Assembly: GCA_002686265.1 (NCBI GenBank)
Contig: NZBA01000096.1
Coordinates: 50,211 to 114,210 of the forward strand
Length of the DNA stretch: 64,000 bases
Source of the DNA: Planctomycetota bacterium
Lineage (GTDB): Bacteria; Planctomycetota; UBA1135; GCA-002686595
Direction of reading: 5' to 3'
This document shows positions 52,165 to 62,700 of this stretch, piece after piece. A program made the position numbers and the translations under genes. Each line of letters opens with the position of its first letter. Within the stretch, counting starts at the first letter, position 1. The notes beneath the pieces are model-generated. The model was given only the letters and a program-made list of their open reading frames with translations, was not told the origin of the DNA and searched no databases.

Positions 52165-53574
52165 CTAGAACTGGGCCTTCTCGGTCGAGCCCTTCATGGC
52201 CGTCGTCGAGGCCTCGCCGCCGGCGACGGCGTTGGAGATGGCGTCGAAGTAGCCCGTGCCGACCTCGTGCTGGTGGCGCGTGGCGGTGTAGCCCATCGCC
52301 TCCGAGGCGAACTCACCCTGTTGCAGGCGCGAGTAGGCCGCCATGCCTTCGTCCCGGTAGGCGTGGGCGAGCTCGAACATCGAGTGGTTGAGGGCGTGGA
52401 AGCCCGCCAGGGTGATGAACTGGAAGCGGTAGCCCATGGCACCCAGCTCACGCTGGAAGACAGCGATCGTCTCGTCGTCGAGGTGCTGCTTCCAGTTGAA
52501 CGACGGGCTGCAGTTGTAGGCCAGCATCTTGCCCGGGAACCTGGCGTGGATGCCCTCGGCGAAGCGACGGGCGTCGTCGAGGTTGGGCGTGCTCGTCTCG
52601 CACCACAACAGGTCCGCGTAGGGCGCATAGGCCAGACCGCGCGCGATGGCGCAGTCGATCCCGCCGCGCAGCCGGAAGAAGCCCTCCGGGGTGCGTTCGC
52701 CGGTCAGGAAGTCGTGATCGCGCTCGTCCACGTCGGAGGTGATGAGCTGGGCGCTGTCGGCGTCGGTGCGTGCGATCAGCACCGTCGGCACATCCATCAC
52801 ATCCGCCGCCAGACGCGCGGCATTGAGGGTCCGCACGAAGGCCTGGGTCGGGACGAGCACCTTGCCGCCGAGGTGGCCGCACTTCTTCTCGCTGGCGAGC
52901 TGGTCCTCGAAGTGCACGCCCGCGGCGCCCGCCTCGATCATGGCCTTCATCAGCTCGTAGGCGTTCAGGGGGCCGCCGAAGCCAGCCTCCGCATCGGCGA
53001 TGATGGGCTGGAACCAGTCTACGTCACCCTCGCCGTCGAGGTGCTGGATCTGATCCGCGCGGGCGAGGGTGCGGTTGATGCGCCGCACGACGTTCGGCAC
53101 CGAGCTGACCGGATACAGGCTCTGGTCGGGGTACATCTGGCCCGCGTCGTTGGCGTCCGCCGCCACCTGCCAGCCGCTGAGGTAGATCGCCTTCAAGCCG
53201 GCGCGCACCTGCTGCATGGCCATGTTGCCGGTGAGGGCGCCGAGGGCGTTGATGTAGTCCTCGCTCTTCAGGTAGCCCCAGAGCTTGCGGGCGCCCGCGT
53301 CGGCCAGGGTGTGCTGGATCCGCAGGGAGCCGCGCAGACTCTCGACCTCCTCGGGGGTGTAGTCGCGCTCGATGCCGTCGAAGCGGTGCGCCTCGAGGTC
53401 CATCACGTCGCCCGTCGAGCCGATCCCGCTCGAGTCACCGCCGTTGGAACCACTGCCGTTGGAACTACCGCCGTTGGAACTACTGCCGTTGGAACCGTTG
53501 CCGTTCGTCGAACCTTCGGAGGCTCCGTTGCCGTTGGGTTGGGTTTGATCGCGGGGGCCGTTGTTGTCAGTCAT
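52165..53574 (-). CDS. aceA: Isocitrate lyase
   Basis: Splits isocitrate to succinate and glyoxylate in the glyoxylate shunt. The 469-residue protein has the catalytic KKCGH loop ([20 protein letters not shown]), [40 protein letters not shown] and [14 protein letters not shown]. Odd feature: the first 55 residues are Asn/Gly/Ser low complexity, encoded in part by a 15-base tandem repeat, unlike normal AceA N-termini; the conserved part begins at about residue 60. It follows aceB after 37 bases and is cotranscribed with it. Confidence 0.95.
   Translation of the reverse strand: MTDNNGPRDQTQPNGNGASEGSTNGNGSNGSSSNGGSSNGSGSNGGDSSGIGSTGDVMDLEAHRFDGIERDYTPEEVESLRGSLRIQHTLADAGARKLWGYLKSEDYINALGALTGNMAMQQVRAGLKAIYLSGWQVAADANDAGQMYPDQSLYPVSSVPNVVRRINRTLARADQIQHLDGEGDVDWFQPIIADAEAGFGGPLNAYELMKAMIEAGAAGVHFEDQLASEKKCGHLGGKVLVPTQAFVRTLNAARLAADVMDVPTVLIARTDADSAQLITSDVDERDHDFLTGERTPEGFFRLRGGIDCAIARGLAYAPYADLLWCETSTPNLDDARRFAEGIHARFPGKMLAYNCSPSFNWKQHLDDETIAVFQRELGAMGYRFQFITLAGFHALNHSMFELAHAYRDEGMAAYSRLQQGEFASEAMGYTATRHQHEVGTGYFDAISNAVAGGEASTTAMKGSTEKAQF
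53438..53497. repeat. Four tandem 15-bp units in the 5' end of aceA
   Basis: Units of 15 bases (plus-strand form CYGCCGTTGGAACYA, variable at a few positions) run 53438-53452, 53453-53467, 53468-53482 and 53483-53497. On the coding strand they give Asn-Gly-Ser/Gly-Ser-Ser repeats. In-frame units mean copy number can vary safely. Confidence 0.9.
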
Positions 53575-53611
53575 CGTGGTGTGGAGAGGAAGGAGTCGGG
53601 AAGGAGGTGGT

Positions 53612-55243
53612 TCAGCCGTGAAGGTCCAACAGTCGCTCGTAGGCGGGCAGGGTCAGGAACTCGCCGCAGTGCGCGGCGGTGGAGAGGGACTCGAACAGAC
53701 GCGCCGCGTCGTCGAAGTGGCCGTCATCGAAGCGCTCTGCGCCGAGGCTCGCGCGCACCGCGGAGAGCTCCTCCGCGAGCACCTCGGACACCAGCTCTGC
53801 GCTCACGCTGCGGCCGTCGGCCAACCGCGCTCCGTGGCGGATCCACTGCCAGATCTGGGTGCGTGAGATCTCGGCCGTCGCGGCGTCCTCCATCAGGTCG
53901 TAGAGGGGCACGCAGCCGTTGCCGCCCAGCCAGGCCTCGAGGTACTGCACTCCGACGCAGACGTTCTGGCGCAGGCCGGCCTCGGTGATCTCGCCGGCCT
54001 CCACGCGCAGGAGGTCCTGGGCGGTCACGCCACAGGGCTCGCGCGCGACGTCGATCTGGTTGGGCGCGGGCATGTGCTCGTCGAAGATCGCCGTGGCCTG
54101 GGCGACGAGGCCGGGGTGCGCCACCCAGGTGCCGTCGTGGCCGTCGGTGACCTCGCGCAACTTGTCGGCGCGCACCTTCCCGAGGGCCTGTTCGTTGGCC
54201 TCGGGATCGTTCTTGATCGGGATCTGAGCCGCCATGCCGCCCATGGCGTGGACGCCGCGCCGGTGGCAGGTCTCGATCAACAGACGGCTGTAGCTGCGCA
54301 GGAAGTGACTGGTCATGCCGACCGTTCCGCGGTCGGGCAGAACGAAGTCAGCGCGCTCGGCGAAGCGCTTGATGAAGCTGAAGATGTAGTCCCAGCGCCC
54401 GCAGTTGAGTCCGCTCGAGTGCTCGCGCAGCTCGAACAGGATCTCGTCCATTTCGAAGGCGCCGGTGATCGTCTCGATCAAGACGGTCGCCTTGATCGTC
54501 CCCGCGGCGATCCCGAGCTCCTCCTGGGCAGCGAGGAACACGTCGTTCCACAGGCGCGCCTCGAGGTGGCTCTCCAGCTTCGGCAGGTAGAAGTACGGCC
54601 CGGTTCCCTGCGCCAAGAGCTCAGCGGCGTTGTGGAAGAAGTACAGGCCGAAGTCGAAGAGCGAGGCCGAGACGGCCCGCCCGTGGACGGTCACGTGCCG
54701 CTCCTCGAGGTGCCAGCCGCGCGGGCGCACGAGGAGCGTGGCGGTCTCCTCGCCCAAGGCGTAGGCCTTGCCGGTCCGGGGATGGGTGAAGTCGATCGTG
54801 CGCCGCACGGCGTCGGCCAAGTTCACCTGTCCGGCGACGAGGGCCTGCCAAGTCGGGCACTGGCTGTCCTCGAAGTCGGCCATGAAGACGCGCGCGCCGG
54901 AGTTGAGGGCGTTGATGACCATCTTGCGCTCGAGGGGGCCGGTGATCTCGACGCGCCTGTCGACCAGGTCGGCCGGTAGGGGCGCGACGCGCCAGTCTCC
55001 TTCGCGCACGTCTCCCGTCTCGGGCAGGAAGCCGGGCAGCTCACCGGCGTCGAAGCGCTCCTGGCGAAGCGTCCGGGCGGCGAGGAGCTCGCGCCTGCGC
55101 TCGCCGAAGCGGCGCTCGAGGAGCGCGACGAACTCCAGTGCCGCGGAGGTCAGGATGCGCGCCGAACCGGGCTGGGCCGCCCCACCGATCGACACGCCCT
55201 CGGGCAGCAGTTGGGGGGACGCGGCGGCGTCGGGCGGCATCAT
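53612..55243 (-). CDS. aceB: Malate synthase A
   Basis: Joins glyoxylate and acetyl-CoA to malate. The 543-residue length and motifs fit malate synthase [21 protein letters not shown] (catalytic Asp/Glu region), [87 protein letters not shown] and the late [20 protein letters not shown]. The start at ATG 55243 has AAGGA eight bases upstream. First gene of the aceBA operon, divergent from the scfR-like regulator. Confidence 0.96.
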   Translation of the reverse strand: MMPPDAAASPQLLPEGVSIGGAAQPGSARILTSAALEFVALLERRFGERRRELLAARTLRQERFDAGELPGFLPETGDVREGDWRVAPLPADLVDRRVEITGPLERKMVINALNSGARVFMADFEDSQCPTWQALVAGQVNLADAVRRTIDFTHPRTGKAYALGEETATLLVRPRGWHLEERHVTVHGRAVSASLFDFGLYFFHNAAELLAQGTGPYFYLPKLESHLEARLWNDVFLAAQEELGIAAGTIKATVLIETITGAFEMDEILFELREHSSGLNCGRWDYIFSFIKRFAERADFVLPDRGTVGMTSHFLRSYSRLLIETCHRRGVHAMGGMAAQIPIKNDPEANEQALGKVRADKLREVTDGHDGTWVAHPGLVAQATAIFDEHMPAPNQIDVAREPCGVTAQDLLRVEAGEITEAGLRQNVCVGVQYLEAWLGGNGCVPLYDLMEDAATAEISRTQIWQWIRHGARLADGRSVSAELVSEVLAEELSAVRASLGAERFDDGHFDDAARLFESLSTAAHCGEFLTLPAYERLLDLHG

Positions 55244-55463
55244 CTCTGGTCCTTCGTAGCTTGTGGTCGGGGAGATCCGGAAGACTCTTCGGTAGGCGGC
55301 GGGCGCGGCCCAACGCTGTGTCAAGTATTCATCAAAATCGATATCTGTCAATAAGTCCTTGTTTTTCAATGTGTCACGGCGTTGCACGATCCACCTCCTC
55401 TTCTGTGATAGTGTGGTCAGTGTCATCCCTCCAGATCCCAGCACCCTCTCCAGGAAGACGTCG
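55244..55463. promoter_or_regulatory. Divergent promoter region of aceBA and its regulator
   Basis: The 220-base gap is markedly AT-rich between 55320 and 55420. On the minus strand TTGACA is followed after 17 bases by ATACTT, a plausible aceB promoter about 70-100 bases before its ATG. On the plus strand TTGCAC (55382-55387) and TGATAG (55406-55411) are 18 bases apart and could drive the regulator. The regulator probably binds here, but I cannot point to its operator. Confidence 0.55.
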
Positions 55464-56915
55464 ATGAGCCCCAAGTCCCGAATCGGAAGCAAGATCCGCC
55501 GCCTGCGCCACTCGCGCGGGCTGACCCAGCGGCGCATGGCCGAGGAGCTCGGCATCTCCCAGAGCCTGCTCAACTACATCGAGAACAACCGCCGCGCCCT
55601 GACGGTGCCCCTGCTCTTCAAGCTCGCCCAGACCTACGACGTAGACGTCGCCAAACTCGCCGAGGACGACGACACGCGCCTGATCGGCGACCTCTCGGAG
55701 GTCTTCGGCGACGCCCTGTTCGCGCGTACAGAGCCCACGGAGGCCGAGATCGAGGCGGTAGCGGACCACTCGCCCGAGGTCGGGCGCGCCGTCCTAGCCC
55801 TCTACGGCGCCTACCGCACGGCCCTCGACGAGCGCGAGTCCCTCGCCCTGCGCCTCGCCGACGGTGGCCAACTGCCCGGCAGCCACTCCGAGCCTTTTCC
55901 CTCCGAGGACGTGCACGACTTCATCCAGGAGCACGACAACCACTTCCCGACCCTCGAGACCGCCGCCGAGGAGCTCGGGCGCGACGTCCACGCCGGGCCG
56001 GGCTCCCTAGAGGACGTCCTTACCGAGCGCCTCCAGGCGCGCCACGGAGTGACGGTCGAGGTCGTGCCCCAGGACCGCGCGGGCGCGCGCGTGCGCAGCT
56101 TCGATCCAGAGCGCGGGCATCTCGCCCTCTCGGAGGTACTGCCGCCCCGTGCGCGCCACTTCCAGCTCGCCCACCAGCTCGGTCTGCTCGAGCACGACAA
56201 CGTCTTCGAGGACTACATCGAGCGCTCCCGGCGCAGCTCGGCCGAGAGCGTCGCCCTCTGCCGGGTGGTCCTCTCCAACTACTTCGCCGGCGCGGTGCTG
56301 ATGCCCTACGGGTCCTTCCTGACGGCCGCCCGCAAGCTGCGTTACGACGTCGAGATGCTCGGTCATCGCTTCCGCACGAGCTTCGAGCAGGTCTGCCACC
56401 GCTTGACGACCCTCAAGCGCCCAGGACACGCCGGCGTCCCCTTCCACATGGTGCGCGTCGACATCGCCGGCAACCTCAGCAAGCGTTTCAGCGGCAGCGG
56501 CATCCGCTTCGCGCGCTTCGGCGGCGCCTGCCCGCGCTGGAACGTGCACGCCGCCTTCCTACAGCCGGGCTTCATCCGCACGCAGCTCTCGCGCATGCCC
56601 GACGGAACGGCCTACTTCTGCATCGCGCGCACGGTGCGCAAGGAGGGCGGCGGCTTCCGCGCCCCTCAGAGCCGCCTGGCGATCGGTCTGGGCTGCGGCG
56701 TGGAGCACGCGGGCAATCTGGTCTACGCCGACGGAGTCGACATCGACAACCTCGACGCCGCCGAGCCCATCGGCCCGACCTGCCGCCTGTGCGAGCGGAG
56801 CGACTGCCGCCAGCGCGCCTTCCCTCCCATCCACTCGCCCCTCACGGTGGACGAGAACGTGCGCGGCCTGTCGTTCTACTCCTCGCCGCCGACCGAGCCG
56901 CCGGAGGAGGACTAG
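55464..56915 (+). CDS. XRE-family short-chain fatty acid / glyoxylate regulator (ScfR/RamB-like)
   Basis: A 483-residue transcription factor. XRE helix-turn-helix at about residues 8-62 ([34 protein letters not shown]), an IrrE/ImmA-like domain in the middle ([14 protein letters not shown], a degenerate HExxH that probably does not cut peptides), and the DUF2083 C-terminal domain with Cys clusters ([23 protein letters not shown]). This is the layout of RamB/ScfR regulators, which control aceA/aceB or propionate/acetate genes in actinobacteria and proteobacteria. Its divergent position next to aceBA supports a direct role. ATG 55464 follows AGGAAG by seven bases. Confidence 0.9.
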   Translation: MSPKSRIGSKIRRLRHSRGLTQRRMAEELGISQSLLNYIENNRRALTVPLLFKLAQTYDVDVAKLAEDDDTRLIGDLSEVFGDALFARTEPTEAEIEAVADHSPEVGRAVLALYGAYRTALDERESLALRLADGGQLPGSHSEPFPSEDVHDFIQEHDNHFPTLETAAEELGRDVHAGPGSLEDVLTERLQARHGVTVEVVPQDRAGARVRSFDPERGHLALSEVLPPRARHFQLAHQLGLLEHDNVFEDYIERSRRSSAESVALCRVVLSNYFAGAVLMPYGSFLTAARKLRYDVEMLGHRFRTSFEQVCHRLTTLKRPGHAGVPFHMVRVDIAGNLSKRFSGSGIRFARFGGACPRWNVHAAFLQPGFIRTQLSRMPDGTAYFCIARTVRKEGGGFRAPQSRLAIGLGCGVEHAGNLVYADGVDIDNLDAAEPIGPTCRLCERSDCRQRAFPPIHSPLTVDENVRGLSFYSSPPTEPPEED

Positions 56916-56979
56916 CGCCCCGTTGGCGTTCCTCTTCCGGCCTGCCCGAATCTCGGGCTGCCCGAACCCCGGCGGGGGT

Positions 56980-57057
56980 TGGGGTGGATGAGGGGACTCG
57001 AACCCCCGACCTCCGGAACCACAATCCGGCGCTCTAACCACCTGAGCTACATCCACC
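56980..57057 (-). tRNA. tRNA-His (anticodon GTG)
   Basis: Minus strand reads G(-1)GTGGATG TAGCTCAGGTGGTTAGAGC, anticodon stem-loop CCGGA-TTGTGGT-TCCGG (anticodon GTG), and T-arm CGGGGGTTCGAGTCCCC. The 3' side CATCCACC ends with C73 opposite the extra G(-1), the hallmark of tRNA-His, and CCA is encoded (56980-56982). Total 78 bases. Confidence 0.96.
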
Positions 57058-57103
57058 GTCCAAGTCGGCGCGAGAGGATCCACACCAACGCCGCCCCAGT
57101 CAA

Positions 57104-57149
57104 CCGGGATTCTGCACGAAGCCCTGCCGGGATTCTGCACGAAGCCACG
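57104..57149. repeat. Tandem duplication of 23 bp upstream of tRNA-His
   Basis: The unit CCGGGATTCTGCACGAAGCC plus three bases is present twice, 57104-57126 and 57127-57149, differing only at its end (CTG versus ACG). It lies 47-92 bases upstream of tRNA-His and past the end of the coiled-coil gene. Confidence 0.9.
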
Positions 57150-57183
57150 CCGGCCGGCCGCGCGCGGCCGCACGCGGCCGCGC

Positions 57184-57609
57184 TCAGCGAGAAGCGGCGG
57201 CGCGCCCGAGCAGGGACGCCAGCCAGGAGCGCCGGCGGCCGGGCCCCAGGCGGACGATTCGCTCGCGCAGCAGGGCGTTCTCGCCCTCGAGCCTGCCCAG
57301 GGTGGCGCACAGGCGACGCTCGGTCTGCAGACTCTGCTCGAGGTGTCGCTCGCTCTGCTCCAGACGCCCTTCCACCCGCTCGCAGCGGCGCTGCGTCCCG
57401 CGCTCGACGAGGGCGCTGGCCTCCAGGTCCCCCTCCAATCTGCCGATGCGGGCCTGATAGGCGCGCTCGAGGCGCCCTGGGGCGACGACTCGCGGCCGCC
57501 CGGCCACGGGCCGCCCGGCCAGGCCCGCCCCGTCCGCGGCACCGAGCGGCGCGCGGCCGGGCCGCGCCTCTCCCATCATCTCGTTCGCCGTCAGCACGCC
57601 CACGCCCAC
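57184..57609 (-). CDS. Coiled-coil protein of unknown function
   Basis: A 141-residue basic protein. Residues 50-120 have a heptad pattern (RIGRLEGDLEASALVERGTQ, RVEGRLEQSERHLEQSLQTE, LGRLEGENALLRERIVRLG), so it forms a coiled coil, followed by a short basic tail (GRRRSWLASLLGRAAASR). No family. The start is uncertain: GTG 57609, GTG 57603 or ATG 57579 are possible. It is divergent from the zinc-ribbon gene. Confidence 0.5.
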   Translation of the reverse strand: MGVGVLTANEMMGEARPGRAPLGAADGAGLAGRPVAGRPRVVAPGRLERAYQARIGRLEGDLEASALVERGTQRRCERVEGRLEQSERHLEQSLQTERRLCATLGRLEGENALLRERIVRLGPGRRRSWLASLLGRAAASR

Positions 57610-57662
57610 TCCATCGGCAGGGTCGGGGGCTTTCTTTCCCGCGCTTGCTAATCTGTCCCCCC

Positions 57663-58037
57663 GTGGATCCCTCCGACGCAGACGCCACCCCGTCCCGCAC
57701 CCCCGCCGAGGAGGCTCGCTGGCGCGCGCGCACCAACCACGAAGCCGTCGAGTACTACCGCGAGCGCTCGCGCGCCCCTGGTGTCGCCGAGGGCGGCGGT
57801 ACGCGCAATCACTACTGCATGGAGTGCGACGGCGTGATCCCCCTCGACGGCGGAGGCGACCGCGTGCGCTGCCCCCACTGCGGCGCGACCCTCGCGGGCG
57901 AGGCGCAACGCTTCTTCAACTGGGTCGAGCTCGACAGGCCGCCGCGCTCGGACGCGCGCGCCCTCGCCCCCCTCGCCCTCGGAGGCCTTCTGCTCCTGGC
58001 CGTGCTCGTCCTCGGTTCCCTGCGCTGCTTCGCATGA
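57663..58037 (+). CDS. Zinc-ribbon protein with C-terminal membrane anchor
   Basis: A 124-residue protein. A zinc-ribbon (CMECDGVIPLDGGGDRVRCPHC) sits in the centre, preceded by a charged helical part (EEARWRARTNHEAVEYYRER) and followed by one hydrophobic helix near the C-terminus (ALAPLALGGLLLLAVLVLGS). It starts at GTG 57663 and its stop overlaps the ThiF-like gene (ATGA), so the two should be coupled. Function unknown; it could bring the ThiF-like enzyme to the membrane, but that is speculation. Confidence 0.65.
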   Translation: MDPSDADATPSRTPAEEARWRARTNHEAVEYYRERSRAPGVAEGGGTRNHYCMECDGVIPLDGGGDRVRCPHCGATLAGEAQRFFNWVELDRPPRSDARALAPLALGGLLLLAVLVLGSLRCFA

Positions 58038-59077
58038 GCGGGCGAGCGCAGCCCTCGCGACGCTTCGAGCGCCAAGTGCGCTTCGCGCCCCTCGGCCCGG
58101 ACGGCCAGGCGCGCCTCGAGGAAGCGCGCGTGCTGCTCGTGGGCTGCGGCGCCCTGGGCGGCATCCTGGCCCAGACCCTGACGCGCTCGGGAGTCGGCCT
58201 CCTGGTGCTCGTCGACCGCGACATCGTCGAGGAGTCGAACCTCCCGCGCCAAGTCCTGTTCGAGGACCGCCACGCCCGGTCCGGGACCCTGAAGGTCGAG
58301 GCCGCCCACCAGACCCTCGAGCGCATCGGCGGCCCCACGCGCTTCGAGTGCCACGCCGAGCACCTCGACCCCGACAACGTCGGGGAGCTGGCCGAAGACT
58401 GCGATCTGATCCTCGACGGCACCGACAACCTCGGTACGCGCTACTTGCTCAACGACTACTGCGTCGAGCGCGGCGTGCCCTGGATCTACGGCGGCGTCGT
58501 AGGCTCCGGCGGCCTAGCCCTGCCGATCCTGCCCGGCATCGGACCCTGCCTGCGCTGCCTGTTCCCCGAGCCGCCGCCGACCGGCAGCCTGCCGACCTGC
58601 GACACGGCCGGCGTGCTCCTGCCGGCGGTGGCCGCGGTGGCCTCGCTGCAAGCCGGCCACGCCGTGCGCCTGTTGGCCCGCGACCCGGCCGAAGCTCCCG
58701 CGCCACCTGCGCCCCTGGTCGAGATCGACATCTGGAGCGGCGAGGCGCGCAGCCTGCGCGTCGCCCGCCACGCCGCCTGCCCCTGCTGCGTCGAGCGCGA
58801 CTTCCCCCACCTCCACGAGGCGCCGGGCAGGCGCGCGACCATCCTCTGCGGCCGCAACGCGGTGCAGGTGCGCGGGCGCAAGCCAGCGCCCGACCTCGGG
58901 CGCGTGGCGCTCGCCCTCGAGGGCGTGGCTGACTCCTTGCGCTTCGCCGGCCCGATCCTGCGCTTCACGGTCGGCGAGATCACCCTGACCCTGTTCCGCG
59001 ACGGCCGGGCACTGGTCGAGGGCACCGACGAGATCGACCGCGCCCTGGCCCTCTACGACCGCTACGTCGGCTCGTGA
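58034..59077 (+). CDS. ThiF/MoeB-family adenylyltransferase (E1-like)
   Basis: A 347-residue E1-like enzyme that would adenylate the C-terminus of a small ubiquitin-like sulfur carrier (ThiS or MoaD). ATP site GCGALGG at residues 37-43, DRDIVEESNLPRQVLF, DGTDNLGTRYLLNDYC, and zinc ligands in the pairs CLRC and CPCC. Cys in LPTCDTAGVL is at the place of the catalytic cysteine. The C-terminal domain (ILCGRNAVQVRG ... FRDGRALVEGTDEIDRALAL) is the extra domain of many bacterial ThiF proteins. No thiS or moaD gene is nearby. It overlaps both neighbours by four bases. Confidence 0.87.
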   Translation: MSGRAQPSRRFERQVRFAPLGPDGQARLEEARVLLVGCGALGGILAQTLTRSGVGLLVLVDRDIVEESNLPRQVLFEDRHARSGTLKVEAAHQTLERIGGPTRFECHAEHLDPDNVGELAEDCDLILDGTDNLGTRYLLNDYCVERGVPWIYGGVVGSGGLALPILPGIGPCLRCLFPEPPPTGSLPTCDTAGVLLPAVAAVASLQAGHAVRLLARDPAEAPAPPAPLVEIDIWSGEARSLRVARHAACPCCVERDFPHLHEAPGRRATILCGRNAVQVRGRKPAPDLGRVALALEGVADSLRFAGPILRFTVGEITLTLFRDGRALVEGTDEIDRALALYDRYVGS

Positions 59078-59667
59078 AGCCGGCCCTGGTACTCCTGGCC
59101 GCGGGCGCGAGCACGCGCCTGGGGCGCTGCAAGGCCCTCGTCGACCTCGGCGGCGCGACCCCCCTGGCGCGCCTTCTGCGCGCGGGTTCCTGCCTGGACG
59201 AGATCGCGCCCCTGGTCGTCACCGGCGCCGACCACGCCCCGATCGCGGCCGCCCTGCCGCCCGGAGCCGACCTGCTCCAGCACCGTTCCTGGGCCGCCGG
59301 CCGCAGCGGCGGCATCGCCCATGCCGCACGGGCGCGCTCGGAGCGCGACCTGTGCCTGGCGCCGGTGGACGTGCCCTTGGTCCCCTCCGCGGTCTTCGAA
59401 GCCCTCGCGGCGACCTGGGAGGCCGCCGGGGCGCCCGCCCGGGGCTGGCTGGCGCCGCGCCACGGCGAACGCCACGGCCACCCGCTGGTCCTCGGCCACC
59501 TGCTGGCCGCCGAGCTGACCGAGCTCGATCCCGATACCCCCCTGCGGGCGCTACGCGACCGGGCGGAGCCCCTGTTGGAGGTCGCCGTCGAGGCCCGCGA
59601 GGTGCTCGACGACCTGGATCGGCCCGCGGACCTCGCCCGTCTGCGGCTGCGATTTCCCGCCCCCTGA
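59074..59667 (+). CDS. MocA-like nucleotidyltransferase
   Basis: A 197-residue NTP transferase with the motif LLAAGASTRLGRCKALVDLG at the N-terminus (LAAGxSxRxGxxK), then APVDVPLVPSAVFEAL (metal-binding Asp) and HGERHGHPLVLGHLLAAEL. It resembles MocA/MobA-type enzymes that attach CMP or GMP to molybdopterin, and CTP:sugar-phosphate transferases. GTG 59074 overlaps the ThiF-like stop (GTGA). Next to a MoeB/ThiF-like protein, molybdenum-cofactor work is a plausible reading, though the marker genes moaA/moaC are absent here. Confidence 0.8.
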   Translation: MKPALVLLAAGASTRLGRCKALVDLGGATPLARLLRAGSCLDEIAPLVVTGADHAPIAAALPPGADLLQHRSWAAGRSGGIAHAARARSERDLCLAPVDVPLVPSAVFEALAATWEAAGAPARGWLAPRHGERHGHPLVLGHLLAAELTELDPDTPLRALRDRAEPLLEVAVEAREVLDDLDRPADLARLRLRFPAP

Positions 59668-59764
59668 CCTCCACTCGCAAGCCTCGACGGGCCGATAGGG
59701 ACGGGGAGTCGCCGCTCCCCGAGCACGGCTTGCTGGCGCGCTCCACGAGCACCCCCTTCCACAC

Positions 59765-62700
59765 ATGAGCTTCCAGGGCGACGTAGGCGGCATCGGCCTA
59801 GCCGAACTGATGCAGAGCTTGGCCCGCAGCCGGCGGGAGGGCGTACTGACCCTCAGCGCCCGCGGCGGCCTGCGCAGCGTGCTCGGCCTCCGCGACGGTG
59901 CCCTGCTGCTGCTGCCTCAGCCCGAGGAGGACCCGGTCCTCTGGCAGGAACGCGTCGTGCGGGCCTGGGGCGTCGACAGCGATGCGCGGGTGGGCGCCCT
60001 GCGCGCCTCGGAGATCGCCCGCGCCGATCGCATCGAGATCGTCTACCGCCTGCTCGACGGCGAGGGCGTGCACTTCCGGTTCGCGACCGATCGCTCGCCG
60101 CAAGCGGCCGGCGAGAGCACCGGCGCCAATCCGGCACGGCTGCCCGAGGTGCACTGCGAGGCCGTCTCGGTCGAGTTCCTGTTGCTCGAGTACGCGCGCA
60201 TCACAGACGAGCTCGAACGTCTGCCCACGGCTGACCCCTGCTCCCCCTGGATCGTCCCGCGCCCATCGGGAACGGCGCCCCAGGACGCGGACGCCTTCCT
60301 CGGCCAGTGCGACGGGCGCTCCAGCGTGGTGGAGATCGCCGACCGCCTCGGCTGGCCGATCCGCCAGTGTCGGCTGGCGGCCACGGTCCACCTCGCCGCC
60401 GGAGCCCTGCGCGAAGCCCCTGCCCGCGAGCTGCTCGTGCTCGCCCAACGCGAGCTCGCCGGCGGCTTCCTCGGACGCGCCGCCGCACGCCTCACGGCCT
60501 GGACGGCGAGCGCCGCTCCCGGCCCGATGGCCGAGGGGGACGCCGCCCTGCTGGAAGCCGAATGGCGCGCCGACCGCATGCCGGCCCTGCTGACCAAGAT
60601 GACGCCGCGCACGGCGCGCACCCTCCTACGGCGCCTCGAGCACTCCCTGCCCGCCTCCAGTCCCTGTCTCGGCCACTGGCGCGAGCTGCAGCGGCTGTGC
60701 CCCGGCGACCCCCTGACCGGCCTGCACCGCCTGATCGCCGAGCACCGCGAAGGTACCGAGCGCGAGGCGCCCGAAACGCGCGAGCTGCTCGACACCGCGC
60801 GTGCCTTCCTGACGGCCGAGCGCCCCCTGCGCGCCCGCGCCCTGCTGCGCGTGGCGGCGACCCGTCCGCCGGCCACGCGCTCGACCCAACTCGAGCTCGG
60901 CCTGGCGCTGGTCGCGGCGGGCGCACGCGAGGAGGGCGCCGAGTGGATCCTCGTGCCCGCCCGCGAGTGGATCGAGCACGGGGCCCCCGATCGCGCCGCC
61001 GCTCCCCTGCGGACCTTGGTCGAGGCTTGGCCCCAGTGCCGCGAGGCGCGCCGGCTGCTCTCCCGCGCGCGGGGCGCGAGCGTCCGCCGCCAGCTGATCC
61101 GCAAGCACTCCCTGGTGGGTCTGGCGATCCTGGCCGCCCTCTCGGTCGGTGCCTGGGTCCAGGTTCGCTCCCAGACCCGCACCCAGCGAGCGCTGGCCGA
61201 GGTTGAAGCTCTCCTGGAGCGTCCGGCCGAGGCCGAGGCGCGGCTCGAGGAGTGCTTCGCCGGCGATGATTCGGTCCAGGTCGCGCGCCTGCGCCGAGCG
61301 ATCACCGACCGGCGCCGCGCGATCGAAGATCACCTGCGCGGCGAGTGGTTGGAGTCCTTCCGTGTCGCCCGCCGCGAGTGCTTGCTCGGCAATCCGCTCG
61401 AGGGGTTCGATCAACTCCTCGACCTGCCGGCGCCACCGCGCCTGTCCTCGGCCGGCGAAGCCTGGCCCGAGCCGGCGGAGGTGCTCGACGCCCTCGCGGA
61501 GCGTGTGGCCGCCTCCCTCGCCGACCTCGGCCCGCCCGCCCTCGACGACAGCGCCCAACTCGCCGGCGAGCGGCGGGTCGCCGCGCTTCTCGAGCGCCTT
61601 GCCGACCGGCTCAAGGAGCAGGGAGCCGACGAGCGTTGGAGCGCATTCATGGAACGACTCGACGACCTGGAGAGCGACCTCCGCCGGCGCGCCGGGGAGC
61701 GGCGGGCGGCTCTGGCGGAGCGCGAGCGCCTCGACCTGCTCACGCGCCAGGACCTGTGGCTCGCCGCCGCCCGTGCCCACGCCGCGGCGGGAAGCCACGC
61801 CCGCGCCCTCGAGGTCTACGGACGCCTGACGGCCAGTGACCCCGGCGGGCGTCTGCTCGACCTCTTGGAGGAGGAGATCGACCAGGTGCGCTCGCGCTTC
61901 GAGACCGTGGGCGAGGCGCGCTCCCTGGCGAGCACCGGCGACCACGCACGCGCGCGCGAAGTGCTCGCGGCCCTGGGAGAGGCGGGCGTCGACGAGCGCC
62001 TTCCCTGGCGCCTGGAGACCTTCCCCGCCGATGCGGTGGCGCGCCTGCCCGACGGGAGCCGGCGGGCGACGCCCTTCATCTGGGAGAGCGCTCTCGCGGA
62101 AGAGGTCACCTTCACCCTCGAGCGCCCCGGCTGCGAACCCCTCGCCTTCACCTGCGACGGCCCGGCGGATCGGCTCGCCTACCTCTCGCGCCTGCCCGAG
62201 CGCGCCTGGAGCGGAACCGGGATCTTCGAGGCCCCGCCCGTGGCCGTGGGCTCGGCGCATGTGATCTGCGATCGCGGCGGCGCCCTCAAGCGCCTGGACG
62301 CGCGCCCCGAGCGCGGCTGGACTGTGCGCCTGGACTCCCTCGGCGGCGTGGCCCGCGCCCCGGTGCTCTTGCCGCGCCGCGCCGGGCACCTGCTGTGCGT
62401 CAGCGAGGACGGCCGGGGATGGATCGTGAACGCCCGCACGGGCGCGCTCGAGGGTCCGCGCGACTTCGGCTCGCCCTGCGCCGCCGGGCCGATCCCGACC
62501 GCCGGCGGCGCCGCCCTGCGCCTGCGGGACGGGCGCGTGCTCTTCTTCGAGGAAGGCCTCGAGCACCAGCCGCGAGCCGCGAACGCCTTCGCCGAAGCCC
62601 TCGGCGAGGCGCGCCTCGGCCACGACGCGGGCCTCGCGGTCCTGCGCCGCCGCGCGGGCGAGGGGCGCCGGCTGCGCTCGCCCTGGAACGACTGGACCGT

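Noticed and set aside
55244..55573. N-terminal extension of AceB through the AT-rich intergenic region
   Set aside because: The frame is open, but the sequence is promoter-like and AT-rich, does not match malate synthase, and a good ribosome site precedes ATG 55243.
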